A stretch of 64,000 nucleotides of DNA from Bog-950 sp046329515 (GTDB taxonomy: Bacteria > Bacteroidota > Bacteroidia > Chitinophagales > LD1). The position numbers were made by a program, and so were the translations under genes. Of this stretch, positions 18,650 through 27,394 are shown piece by piece (position 1 is the stretch's first letter; each line of letters begins with the position of its first letter). The notes beneath the pieces were generated by a model, which saw only the letters and a list, made by a program, of their open reading frames with translations, made no database searches and was not told the DNA's origin. The DNA lies in the NCBI GenBank assembly GCA_046329515.1, contig JAXLUM010000005.1:124001-188000 (forward strand), in the 5' to 3' direction.

Positions 18650-19339
18650 ATGCTAAACCCTGAAGCAAAGTACGAAAAGATAGAACGCATGACCCGCGAG
18701 GGTTATAATGTAAATGGCAGCGCCTATATAAGCGAAGCCTGGGAGATATTTAAAAAATTCCCCGGCGGATTTATTGCTTTCATATTTGTAACCTATGCCA
18801 TAACCATAGTTATAGGCCTTATCCCTTTCGGCTCTTTTGCCAATATTGCTATATCGCCCTGCTTAGGAATTGGACTGGTAATAGTGGTGCGTAAAATAAT
18901 GTATGGTGAGCCTTATGAGTTTGGCGACTTTTTTAAGGGCTTCAATAAAATTACCGAGTTGTTTGTAATGAACCTTTTAGGCGCTGTAATGCTTATACTG
19001 GCTTTTATATGCCTGATAATACCGGGCTTTTACCTGGCAATTGCTTACGGTTTTATGAACTACTTTACCTACTTTTTCTTTGACGGCAGCTACTGGAACA
19101 CACTGGAACGTTGCCGCAAGTTCATGAGCAAGCAATGGTTCGAATTCTTTGTTTTCTTTTTACTGTTAGGACTGGTAAACCTTGCCGGACTTATATGCCT
19201 TGGTGTAGGTTTGCTGGTAAGCGTACCTGTTAGTATGATTGCCTTGTTTGTTGCGTTTGAACGCTTGATAGGCACACAGGAAGAAGAAGTTCAGAACGAT
19301 AACATTATGAACGACCTCTACCCAAACTCCAAGCAGTAG
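18650..19339 (+). CDS. Polytopic membrane protein, unknown
   Basis: A 229-residue integral membrane protein with about five hydrophobic segments (FIAFIFVTYAITIVIGLIPF, LLGAVMLILAFICLIIPGFY, FFVFFLLLGLVNLAGLICLG and others) and a soluble N-terminal 30 residues. The YGEPYEFGDFFKGFNK loop and the central IIPGFYLAI segment recall the broad DUF975-like group of bacterial membrane proteins, not firmly. The stop directly abuts the convergent S1P-lyase-like gene. Function unknown. Confidence 0.7.
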   Translation: MLNPEAKYEKIERMTREGYNVNGSAYISEAWEIFKKFPGGFIAFIFVTYAITIVIGLIPFGSFANIAISPCLGIGLVIVVRKIMYGEPYEFGDFFKGFNKITELFVMNLLGAVMLILAFICLIIPGFYLAIAYGFMNYFTYFFFDGSYWNTLERCRKFMSKQWFEFFVFFLLLGLVNLAGLICLGVGLLVSVPVSMIALFVAFERLIGTQEEEVQNDNIMNDLYPNSKQ

Positions 19340-20851
19340 TTACACCTTATAAATAGCGTCGAGGTATTTTTTCAGTATATCGCTTACCATACCGCGGAAC
19401 GGTAAGGTACCCGCAACACCGTATACAGGGGCAAGGCCTTCCTTATTACCGGGGTGCGCTTTTACGTAGGCAACAGACTCCTTCAAATCATTAAGGAATC
19501 TTTCAGCAACACCGGGTTGTGTATGCCTTAATGTTAGCGCTATGTGAAAACAGGCAGGTTTATGCAGGCCATTTAAGTTCCAACGGCGCTGGCTCATTTG
19601 GTCCAGCACTTCATAAATATTCAGCGAGTCGCTGGCAAAAGATAATATCCAATCGGGGTTGCCCAGTATCTTCACTTCAGGTATCGCTTTAACGCCTTCC
19701 TTAATTTTAGCGGCTGTTTCAAATATGGCCTTGGTGGCTTTAAGGTAGCCATCTTCGCCCATAGCTAAGAGGCTTGCCCAACACGCGGCGCTTAGCGCAC
19801 CGGGACGGCTACCAGCCAGTGTTGGCGAAAAGTATAAACCGCCCGGCCAATCAGTAAGCGTATAAAACTGGTAGTGGCGCAATTCTTCAGTACGATACAA
19901 CACCACAGATGTACCTTTAGCAGCGTAGCCGTATTTATGCGTATCAACGCTCATGCTGGTAACACCGGGGTTGCGGAAATCAACTACAGGAACTTTGTAG
20001 CCCAATTTTTCAGCAAAAGGAACAACAAAACCACCCAGGCAACAATCGGTATGGAATCCGATTTTATTCTTGCGCGCTATTTCCGACATCTCGGCAATGG
20101 GATCGTAAACGCCATGCGGAAAGGTAGGCGCTGAACCCACTATGCAAATAGTATTGTAATTAACTGCCCGTTTTACGGCCTGTACATCAGCTGTAAAATC
20201 GGCCTTAACCGGCACCTTCACCTGTTTAATGTTGAAATACTGGCAGGCCTTATCAAAAGCCGCATGCGCGGTAACCGGCATAATTAACTCCGGGTGTTTT
20301 ACCCCGCGCTCAGCCAGCGCTCTATCACGGTAGCTTTTCATAGCCACCAAAATGCTTTCTGTCCCCCCGCTGGTAACTGTACCTACCACGGGTGCGTGGT
20401 CGGTAGTTTTACCACGGCCATGCATGGTGGCTACCATGGCTATTACTTCGCTCTCATACTTGGTAGCCGAAGGGAATAAATCAGAGTGCAGGGGGTTGCT
20501 CTGTGATTGCAGTGCATACACCTTGTTCAAAAATTCAATATGCTCATTATCGCCATGGTAAATACCGCCGCTAACGTAGCCTTCCTTCCAACGGCCGCTT
20601 TCCAGGTCGTGCATCTGCTGTATTTCGCTTAGTATCTGCTGGCGGTCTACCCCTTTTGCGGGCAACGCCTTATGCGTATGGAACTTCCCGTTGTACGGTT
20701 TCAGGCTGTGCTCTAAGGAGCCCATCATTTTTTGGTTTTCAGCTGCAATCATTTTCTTAACTGCAGGCACCTTCTTCATATTCTTTTCAATAAAGCGCGC
20801 CAAGGGGTCGGGTAACCAGCCAAACTTTTTAGAGAGTTCCTCTACATTCAT
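19340..20851 (-). CDS. Sphingosine-1-phosphate-lyase-like PLP enzyme
   Basis: A 503-residue group II PLP-dependent decarboxylase-fold protein. It carries SGGTESILVA, VGSAPTFPHGVYDP, GFHTDCCLGGFVVPF and SVDTHKYGYAAKGTSVVLY, where K306 is the expected PLP lysine. DTHKYGYAxKGTSVVLYR together with the YFSPTLAGSRPG segment is characteristic of the S1P lyase branch rather than glutamate decarboxylases. The enzyme would cleave phosphorylated long-chain bases to an aldehyde and phosphoethanolamine. Eukaryotic enzymes have an N-terminal membrane anchor, absent here, as in bacterial forms. It stands alone. Many Bacteroidota make sphingolipids, so the substrate is plausible; activity is inferred. Confidence 0.85.
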   Translation of the reverse strand: MNVEELSKKFGWLPDPLARFIEKNMKKVPAVKKMIAAENQKMMGSLEHSLKPYNGKFHTHKALPAKGVDRQQILSEIQQMHDLESGRWKEGYVSGGIYHGDNEHIEFLNKVYALQSQSNPLHSDLFPSATKYESEVIAMVATMHGRGKTTDHAPVVGTVTSGGTESILVAMKSYRDRALAERGVKHPELIMPVTAHAAFDKACQYFNIKQVKVPVKADFTADVQAVKRAVNYNTICIVGSAPTFPHGVYDPIAEMSEIARKNKIGFHTDCCLGGFVVPFAEKLGYKVPVVDFRNPGVTSMSVDTHKYGYAAKGTSVVLYRTEELRHYQFYTLTDWPGGLYFSPTLAGSRPGALSAACWASLLAMGEDGYLKATKAIFETAAKIKEGVKAIPEVKILGNPDWILSFASDSLNIYEVLDQMSQRRWNLNGLHKPACFHIALTLRHTQPGVAERFLNDLKESVAYVKAHPGNKEGLAPVYGVAGTLPFRGMVSDILKKYLDAIYKV

Positions 20852-21052
20852 TATACATTGGTATTATGCTGCAAATAAATTGGTAAATGCGGAGAATTGA
20901 AACCATTAGGGCAAAAACTGCTCAGCATTTTTTACTGCTGATATAAACAGCAGATAACCGCCAAAAGTTTGAGTGCTTTGCCGCCTTTTGTTAGTAAGAA
21001 TGCGAACATTCCGGGAAGGGCGGCTTGGTATTTTCTGTTTATTATTGTTGTA

Positions 21053-21754
21053 ATGATAAGCGTGCATCGGCCTAACCCCTTTATTCCCAAACTGGACCGT
21101 TCGTCCCTGCCAATTGTACTTTGGAACCTGACCCCTTTTATTGGGGTAGTTGCCTTTGGCTGGGCGCCCATAAGCGTTTTTATATGCTATGCCTTGGAAA
21201 CTATAGTGATTGGCATATTCAATGTATTTAAGCTTATAGCCGTAAACTACTTTGGTTTGCCGCCGGCTTCGGACGAAAAAGGGGTGCAGGGTTTAGCCGT
21301 AATCCCTTTCTTTTTAGTGCACTACTACATGTTTGTGTTTATACAGCTTTCTATCTTCTTTCCCATGGCAGGGACTGATGGTTTAGGACCAATTGATTTT
21401 GTAAAAAAGATTTTCAGCTTTACCGCTAATGCTGACTACAATGTAGCGCTCGGGCTTTTTGTGGTTAATAATGCTTACCTGTTTGTTACTGATTTTATAC
21501 TGCCCCGTGCCTATGAAAAACGCACCGTATTGCAGCAGATGTTTGAACCCTACACCCGCATATTTGTGCAACAGTTTGTAGTAATACTGGGCGCCATGGT
21601 TTATACGGTATTCGGCAGCGGCTTATTTGTACTTATACTGCTGGTAGTTATAAAAACATGGGTAGACCTACTGTTTTACCGCAAAGGCTTACTGGAATGG
21701 GCCAAAGAAAAGCAGGCTGAAGTAAAAGCCTTTGAAGAAAAGCAGCCGCAGTAA
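21053..21754 (+). CDS. DUF6498-like polytopic membrane protein
   Basis: ATG 21053 gives 233 residues; an in-frame TTG at 20969 would extend it by 28. Several hydrophobic segments (LPIVLWNLTPFIGVVAFGWA, FICYALETIVIGIFNVFKLI, IPFFLVHYYMFVFIQLSIFF, FVVILGAMVYTVFGSGLFVL) and the sequence LTPFIGVVAFGW then ALETIVIGIFNV match my memory of the DUF6498 family. Inner-membrane, function unknown. The lysine-rich C-terminus is cytoplasmic by the positive-inside rule. Convergent with the next gene, four bases away. Confidence 0.7.
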   Translation: MISVHRPNPFIPKLDRSSLPIVLWNLTPFIGVVAFGWAPISVFICYALETIVIGIFNVFKLIAVNYFGLPPASDEKGVQGLAVIPFFLVHYYMFVFIQLSIFFPMAGTDGLGPIDFVKKIFSFTANADYNVALGLFVVNNAYLFVTDFILPRAYEKRTVLQQMFEPYTRIFVQQFVVILGAMVYTVFGSGLFVLILLVVIKTWVDLLFYRKGLLEWAKEKQAEVKAFEEKQPQ

Positions 21755-21758
21755 AGGG

Positions 21759-23915
21759 CTAATAGAGAAAAACTTTTACTACAGATTTCTGCCCTTTGGA
21801 AACAACTTCTGCCAAATAAACACCTGAAGGCAAAGCGGAAACATCCAGGGCTTGTTGGTGCTCACTATCAAGTTTTTTTGAACAAACTACACGGCCCAGC
21901 AAATCAAAAAGTGCTAACTGCCCGGCTCCAAAAACACTGCCATCCTTATATTCAAGCAGCAGTTTCCCTTTATCCTGGTGCCATAAAAGCGCCTCTTCTT
22001 TACTTCCATAATCCTCAATTCCTCCGCAAGGAGTTGCCCATAAAATATGGTTATCTGCCTGAAGGTAAACGCCCTGAGATCCCATCTGCCCTACCCGTGA
22101 CGTATGAAAATACTCAGTTGAGGGCCAGGTTGTAACTACTGTATCATAATAGAATTGGTTTAAGTACCATGGATCATAAATTATTATTCCATGGTGTTGG
22201 GTACCTATGGCCAGGCCTTCACCGCATTTACCCAACTGATAATTCACTATATAATTAAGAGAATCATCCGCCAGTTCATCATTTGTTGTGTTTTTGTATT
22301 GAATAGTTCCACTAGGACCGATAAATACCAGACCGCTCCCTCTTGTAGCTACTATTATGCTGGTATCATGCCAACCCATATAGTCCGAAGCGTATATACC
22401 CGTTATGTATAAATCATTTAAAGCAATTTTAGAAGAATCATAAACAGTCCAAATACTATCTCTTAGTATTGCTAAACCCTTATCAGTGCCCACATACAAA
22501 ACGTTTTGAACTATTCCGGAATTTGAATGATAACCTACCCTAAGAGAAGTAATTTTATTAGAAGGCAGCGGAGAATTGGCCATGGTGAAATAATAATAGG
22601 CACCATCATAAACCGTCAAGCCACTATCGGTGCCAATGTAATAACGCATATTCCAATCATCTTTAAAAAAGGTATTTACGTGTAGGTTGCTCAATAAACT
22701 GTCAGCAACAAGAGATAATATCATACCTGATTCGCTGCCGATTTCTTCGGGAAACCAATTAGACGTATAGTAGGTTTGATTAACTCTAAAGCAGGTGGCA
22801 TCTGCAATTATCTCATCGGGCAGGGTATCGTAAACGGCTTCAACCTTGGGCGGATACATAAATTTCATTTGAAAGATCCCCTGCTCAGTGGCAAAGAAAT
22901 CAGAGGACAAAGCTTTTACATTATCAAAAGGGTAGTATCTGAAGTCCTTCTGCACTATGGCAGTGTCCTTAATAACGAATAAACTGCCTGCTTCATTCTG
23001 TTGAGAAGACTGACCTTCAACAATATAAACAGTACTATCACCTACAGTAACATTAAGAATTCCATGCTTTAATGCGGGAAGATTTACCCTCTGCCAGTTT
23101 AATCCGTCATAAATAAAGAAACAGGAATCGGCGCCGGCAGTTATTACCTTTCCATTAGCAAGGCAGGCAACATGCAGAAACTTTTGAGCCCCACCGGGTA
23201 ACAAACCCGCAGGTATGTGCTTTATTATTGAGTTTTTAACTGCAAGCAAAGTGTCGCGTTTAGCAATCCAAAGGGTTCCAGTGCTATCTACAGCCCAATC
23301 TTTAAAAACACTTGAGTAACCTATAAGAGTATCCAGCCCGCTAATGCTAAACCTAAATATCCGGTTGTTTCCATCACGCAGATAGCAGGTATTAGAATCA
23401 ACGGCTTTAACATCGGAGTAATAATCGCCTGGTGAACCAGGAACAATACAGGTAGATTGCCAGTTACCGCCTACATAACGGGTAATACATTTATTAGTAG
23501 TTACTGCCCACAAATTATCATGCGGTGAAATATCAAAGGCCGTAACATCGGCTAACGTGCCTTGCGTAATATTCTTATAGGTTTCACCGGCTGAATCATA
23601 TTTGAAAATACCGCGGTAGTAGCTATTTGAAGCTAAATAAGCGTAGTGTCCCTGGTAATCATTACGAAGAAAAGTAACGCCATTACTGTTTTTGTAAGAA
23701 TAGGTTCTTTCATTGGTTGAAACATTAAGTCCCTCAATGCCTCCGCTACGAACACAATAAACAAAAGAATCAACCACGGCAATATACCTGTTATTATAAT
23801 CGCCCAGCGATCCTATATCGTACGTAAAGTTTGATATTTCCTGAAGATAAATGTACTGGGCCTTTAACCCGTACAAAACAAAAAGCAGGAAAAACAGAAG
23901 TAAAGATTTTTTCAT
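21759..23915 (-). CDS. Secreted propeller-like protein with T9SS type A sorting domain
   Basis: A 718-residue exported protein. A signal peptide (KSLLLFFLLFVLYGLKAQ) is followed by about 600 residues of repeated strand motifs (NNRIFRFSISGLDTL, GTLWIAKRDTLL, GIFKYDSAGETYK, NVLYVGTDKGLAILRDSIWT) that resemble two-component-regulator-propeller/beta-propeller blades. The final 75 residues are a T9SS type A tail (LALFDLLGRVVCSKKL, LPSGVYLAEVVSKGQKSVVK). It would be exported by Sec, then passed across the outer membrane by T9SS. No catalytic motif was seen. Confidence 0.82.
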   Translation of the reverse strand: MKKSLLLFFLLFVLYGLKAQYIYLQEISNFTYDIGSLGDYNNRYIAVVDSFVYCVRSGGIEGLNVSTNERTYSYKNSNGVTFLRNDYQGHYAYLASNSYYRGIFKYDSAGETYKNITQGTLADVTAFDISPHDNLWAVTTNKCITRYVGGNWQSTCIVPGSPGDYYSDVKAVDSNTCYLRDGNNRIFRFSISGLDTLIGYSSVFKDWAVDSTGTLWIAKRDTLLAVKNSIIKHIPAGLLPGGAQKFLHVACLANGKVITAGADSCFFIYDGLNWQRVNLPALKHGILNVTVGDSTVYIVEGQSSQQNEAGSLFVIKDTAIVQKDFRYYPFDNVKALSSDFFATEQGIFQMKFMYPPKVEAVYDTLPDEIIADATCFRVNQTYYTSNWFPEEIGSESGMILSLVADSLLSNLHVNTFFKDDWNMRYYIGTDSGLTVYDGAYYYFTMANSPLPSNKITSLRVGYHSNSGIVQNVLYVGTDKGLAILRDSIWTVYDSSKIALNDLYITGIYASDYMGWHDTSIIVATRGSGLVFIGPSGTIQYKNTTNDELADDSLNYIVNYQLGKCGEGLAIGTQHHGIIIYDPWYLNQFYYDTVVTTWPSTEYFHTSRVGQMGSQGVYLQADNHILWATPCGGIEDYGSKEEALLWHQDKGKLLLEYKDGSVFGAGQLALFDLLGRVVCSKKLDSEHQQALDVSALPSGVYLAEVVSKGQKSVVKVFLY

Positions 23916-24008
23916 AGGTAATTTTAAAACAAGGTAGGTATACCTATTGAATTAAAAGCCTATGACATGTAATATTACAGAACTATGACAAATGAAAAGC
24001 GATACATG

Positions 24009-24413
24009 CTACTTTATAGCCCCATCAACGCTAAACTTACCCGGACCCAGTATTAGTAAGGCAATGTAAACCGACAGGTACAGCGCTGCTGTTTGACCAT
24101 CGCCAAACAAATCGGCACTATGGGCCTGAAACAGGGCTACAGCCATGGCAATGGTAAGAGGAATTAAGGCAAGGCGCGTAAACAAACCCGCAGTTAGTAG
24201 TATAGAACAGAAGAACTCTGCAAATATTACTAACGCAAGTGAAGCCACAGGGCCAATACCCATAAAGTCCATAAACTTGTCCTTCATTTCAGCAAACTTT
24301 ACCAGCTTGCCATAACCGTGAGGAATCATCATTACACCTGCAGCAACACGCAATAACAAAGTGGCGATATCGAAACCCAGCGGGCTGTATTTTATGCTCA
24401 TTAACTTTTTCAT
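24009..24413 (-). CDS. DoxX family membrane protein
   Basis: A 134-residue inner-membrane protein with four helices. The family marks are LLLRVAAGVMMIPHGYGKLV, FAEFFCSILLTAGLFTRLA and AMAVALFQAH. DoxX-type proteins are thought to serve redox or thiosulfate-linked electron transfer, but most homologues are uncharacterised. Stands alone with short gaps either side. Confidence 0.85.
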   Translation of the reverse strand: MKKLMSIKYSPLGFDIATLLLRVAAGVMMIPHGYGKLVKFAEMKDKFMDFMGIGPVASLALVIFAEFFCSILLTAGLFTRLALIPLTIAMAVALFQAHSADLFGDGQTAALYLSVYIALLILGPGKFSVDGAIK

Positions 24414-24469
24414 ACTCCTAAATAGACAATTGAAAATATGAAAAGTTTAAGAATGTATGCCCGTACTTA

Positions 24470-25009
24470 TTAAAGACCTGCAGAAAGACGGGTGTTGGAA
24501 CGCAGCATTAGGTTTTGCATTTTGCCTGTAAGGCGAATATCTTTTTTGTTGTTTAGCTTATAGTTGTAGTTGCGCATGGTGCAATCAAAGTTGGCATTTA
24601 CAAATACACTGCCTGAAACCGGATTGAATTCAAAATCGGTAAGCTCCACTTTACTCAACTCCTTAACTACATAGTAATATTCGCCTTGGTAATTCAGCAA
24701 GGCGTAGTAATTGCTATCTATTTCGCCATTGGCAGTATAGCCAAACAGAAACTGCAGGTTCTCTACAAATTGTTTGCCATCGCGCAGGGTATAAACCGGA
24801 CCCGGAAAGTTCAGCTTAACTATAGAAGCACTGGTAGAACCTATAGAAGATGAATTTGGTTCAGCCACCTCTACAAACGGGTTTGTTCGGGTGCGGAACA
24901 ACTCACCATTAACGGTGGCATAAAACACATTATTGGTTTTATCCTTCTGGTCGATATTAACGAAGGAGCTTAAAACAAAGATTAGACCTGCGAACACAAC
25001 TGATTTCAT
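24470..25009 (-). CDS. Small exported protein, unknown
   Basis: A 179-residue protein with a short signal peptide (KSVVFAGLIFVLSSFVN) and a mature domain beginning NNVFYATVNGELF, which resembles the short beta-rich periplasmic proteins common in Bacteroidota. The rest (YTLRDGKQFVENLQFLFGY, LTGKMQNLMLRSNTRL) is beta-prone. No catalytic motif or lipobox. Same strand as DoxX, 56 bases upstream of it, so an operon is possible. Confidence 0.6.
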   Translation of the reverse strand: MKSVVFAGLIFVLSSFVNIDQKDKTNNVFYATVNGELFRTRTNPFVEVAEPNSSSIGSTSASIVKLNFPGPVYTLRDGKQFVENLQFLFGYTANGEIDSNYYALLNYQGEYYYVVKELSKVELTDFEFNPVSGSVFVNANFDCTMRNYNYKLNNKKDIRLTGKMQNLMLRSNTRLSAGL

Positions 25010-25116
25010 ACAGCACTTTTAGCTGGCCTATACAATAGGTGTACCGCGAAGACCAAGGATAAAAGAGTAAATTTCTGCGGCGGACTATGCCCAAGGTTTT
25101 GTAGAGGGGTTAGAAA

Positions 25117-25146
25117 TAAAAAAGCCCCCGGATAACCGAGGGCTTC
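25117..25146 (-). terminator. Rho-independent terminator of lipoprotein gene 25168-25668
   Basis: A 10-bp stem with one C/A mismatch and an ATAA loop (AAGCCCcCGG / CCGaGGGCTT, 25122-25145). On the minus strand it is followed by a T-run (A-run 25118-25123 on +). Confidence 0.85.
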
Positions 25147-25167
25147 TTCCATAACAGGAACCTCTCC

Positions 25168-25668
25168 CTAGTATGTAATATATTCTATGTCCATATTTAA
25201 ACCTCCGTTTTGTATGGAGATTTTGCCGCTGCTGCCTGAAGACAGCGGATTAAAGGTGCCGGTGGCAATTATATCATTGTCATCAAACAAGCCATCCTCA
25301 TCAATTACCACATACTTCCACGTTTCGTTAGTAAACTGAATACCGCTTGGCACATCATAGCTGCCGGGGCCGGTTTGGTCGTCTTTGGTTTCCGTTTGGT
25401 AATCGTAACCGGTGGTGGCATTGCGAGAAAACTCAACGCGAATGTCCGGTCCGTTGTTACTATCCCATGAGCTGTTATCAGGTTTAGTAGCCGGGAAAGA
25501 GTGAATTACCACAGCATTAGCATAACGGTAATAGCAAGCAGTGCTTTCCGTAGCCTTTGAATCATAATTATCTGCGTTTGGGTCTTTACAGCCCTCCTTT
25601 TTACAACCGGTAATTGCAAACAACAATGTAGCGCCGGCAATGGTCAATACTTTCGATAATGAAGTCAT
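25168..25668 (-). CDS. Hypothetical lipoprotein with DPNADNY-type motif
   Basis: A 166-residue lipoprotein with signal LSKVLTIAGATLLFAITGC. Just after the lipid Cys it carries CKDPNADNYDSKATESTAC, a DPNAxNY calcium-loop-like motif with paired cysteines common in Bacteroidota surface proteins. The remaining 110 residues are beta-rich (VVIDEDGLFDDNDIIATGTF) with no known family. Likely outer-membrane or surface lipoprotein. Monocistronic with its own terminator. Confidence 0.75.
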   Translation of the reverse strand: MTSLSKVLTIAGATLLFAITGCKKEGCKDPNADNYDSKATESTACYYRYANAVVIHSFPATKPDNSSWDSNNGPDIRVEFSRNATTGYDYQTETKDDQTGPGSYDVPSGIQFTNETWKYVVIDEDGLFDDNDIIATGTFNPLSSGSSGKISIQNGGLNMDIEYITY

Positions 25669-25748
25669 AATCTTTTTCGGGTTTATGAATAATGCTGACC
25701 TAAGGCAAATAATATTCCCCCGGCCCGGCAGGTAGTTGACTAAAGATT

Positions 25749-25940
25749 TTGAGGAAATACTGCCACAACTTTTATAGAACGCAGATTATTATGATGGTTA
25801 TGATTGAAGAAGATATAATAGGATTGTTAAAGGTATTGGGATATGCAATAGAAGTTCCGGACAAGCGTATTAATTATAGAAACGCAATCGAAAGATTGAA
25901 TTTCAAAGAAGGCTCAACGAAAGTTGGGCCTTTGTTTTAA
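25749..25940 (+). CDS. Doubtful 63-residue ORF overlapping a terminator hairpin
   Basis: An open frame of 63 residues; an inner ATG at 25803 (IEEDIIGLLKVLGYAIEV) would give 45. Its last 30 bases are the arms and T-run of a strong terminator hairpin, which is unusual for a real coding gene and suggests the transcript is the functional product, or that the frame is chance. No family recognised. Confidence 0.25.
   Translation: MRKYCHNFYRTQIIMMVMIEEDIIGLLKVLGYAIEVPDKRINYRNAIERLNFKEGSTKVGPLF
25909..25938 (+). terminator. Hairpin terminator in gene-free stretch
   Basis: A 10-bp stem with one G-T wobble (AAGGCTCAAC 25909-25918 / GTTGGGCCTT 25923-25932), a GAAA tetraloop and then TTGTTTTA. It would end a transcript on the + strand starting between 25669 and 25880. 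Confidence 0.7.
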
Positions 25941-26035
25941 GATAGTTAACAATGATTTTGGGCAATTAAGACAACAAAAAAGAGTGCGCTACGTATATAT
26001 AACAGACAGCCAAACGTAAGTTTGACTCTCAGAAC

Positions 26036-26062
26036 AGAGCCCCTATACGGGGCTCTCTTCAT
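26036..26062 (+). terminator. Second hairpin in gene-free stretch, weak terminator
   Basis: An 8-bp perfect stem AGAGCCCC (26036-26043) / GGGGCTCT (26049-26056) with a 5-nt loop, followed by a pyrimidine-rich tail (CTTCATTT) rather than a clean T-run. The 25669-26167 stretch otherwise holds no recognisable gene; I see only the doubtful 63-residue ORF and these hairpins. Confidence 0.5.
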
Positions 26063-26167
26063 TTATTAGGAGCTCGTTTCAGAAAAATGCGCAATGCTCC
26101 TGAAATATAATTGTAGGTAGATTAAACTTTTGGGGCAATAAACCGTCAAAACAATCAAATTTGTTGA

Positions 26168-27394
26168 ATGAGGATAAGCCTTACGCTACTGCTATATATT
26201 TTAACGGGTTCCGTATTCTCTCAAAACCAGCAACCGGTTACCGGCCCCGGTGGAAATACTTACCCGCATGCCGGCTTTACCAAAACAAAATACGGCAGTA
26301 GCATTACCGATTGCTACTGGCTTTACGAACCACAAAACCCCAAACCCGATAGCGCACCCGTTGTGGTTTTCTGGCACGGCACCTCCGCACAGACGGAAAT
26401 TGACAGTTTGCCCAACGGACAAGAACTGTTTCTGCAACACATCTGTAAAAAGGGTTACACCATAATTTTTCCGCTGTATCAATATGGTGGCCAAACCTTA
26501 CCCGCTGCACAACAACTAACCAATGGCGGGGCCGTAGTAAATATGGCTTTAGCAGAACTGAATACGGCAAGTAACCACGTTAAGCCAACGCATAATGCTG
26601 ATGGCGATTTGGAGTTTGGCGCAGTGGGTATTTCGCGCGGTGGCGGTATGGTGCTTAATGTGGCTACGTATCATGATACACTTAACCTTCCCTCCTTTAA
26701 GGCTTTATGTGCTTTTGTGCCCGGCGCAGGTTTGTCAATGTCGGGAATTGACACTTCAACCAAAGTGCTGGTAGTAAACGGACAGGATAATACCCTTAAT
26801 TATGCTGAAAGCTTTGAAGCTTACGACAGCCTGTATAGAATACCCTGCTATAACAAGCATTTGTTGCAGGTAAACAGCGACCACAACGGCTTACCCGACT
26901 TATCGGCCGAACACAATTTTGCAGGTTCAGGCAAAAGTTGGGACGACTCTACAGCACTTAATTACCTGGACTTTTACGGTAGTTGGAAATATTCGGTGGC
27001 TTTGCTGAATTGTACCTTTTACGGGCAGGACTGTGATTACTGCCTGGGGACTGACACGCTAATTACTTATATGGGGATGAGGAGCAACGGCACACCGGTA
27101 AGCCCTGCAAGTATTATGGACAGTTGCGGAATAAGCACCGCCTTGCCTGAGCTAAATATTGAAGAAAGACTGAACCTATACCCTAACCCTGCCACAAAAG
27201 AATTGCTGATACAAAACCTTGTTGGCGAATGGAGAGTAAGCATCTACTCAGCAATAGGAACGGAAGTTTTAAGCCTTACGAATATTAACGGGCAACCCAT
27301 AAACATCAGCCAATTGCCTGCCGGTAGTTATATAATACAAGCCACTTGGGAGGGCCAAAGGCTGGTTAGCCGGTTTATTAAAACCAATAATTGA
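26168..27394 (+). CDS. Secreted alpha/beta-hydrolase with T9SS type A sorting domain
   Basis: A 408-residue exported protein with signal peptide RISLTLLLYILTGSVFSQ. The core shows an alpha/beta-hydrolase pattern: APVVVFWHGTSAQ (oxyanion strand), the nucleophile elbow GISRGGG (serine in G-x-S-x-G) and, later, VLVVNGQDNTL and a HNGLP histidine region. Near the C-terminus LNLYPNPATKELLIQ, then LPAGSYIIQATWEGQ, is a T9SS type A tail. Substrate unknown; an esterase or peptidase is likely. A CAAATTTG box, close to the TAnnTTTG consensus, lies just before its ATG. Convergent and abutting the prenyl synthase. Confidence 0.8.
   Translation: MRISLTLLLYILTGSVFSQNQQPVTGPGGNTYPHAGFTKTKYGSSITDCYWLYEPQNPKPDSAPVVVFWHGTSAQTEIDSLPNGQELFLQHICKKGYTIIFPLYQYGGQTLPAAQQLTNGGAVVNMALAELNTASNHVKPTHNADGDLEFGAVGISRGGGMVLNVATYHDTLNLPSFKALCAFVPGAGLSMSGIDTSTKVLVVNGQDNTLNYAESFEAYDSLYRIPCYNKHLLQVNSDHNGLPDLSAEHNFAGSGKSWDDSTALNYLDFYGSWKYSVALLNCTFYGQDCDYCLGTDTLITYMGMRSNGTPVSPASIMDSCGISTALPELNIEERLNLYPNPATKELLIQNLVGEWRVSIYSAIGTEVLSLTNINGQPINISQLPAGSYIIQATWEGQRLVSRFIKTNN

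Noticed and set aside
25981..26060. Possible tRNA in the hairpin region
   Set aside because: No TTCGA-type T-arm and no acceptor pairing; only a single terminator-like stem.
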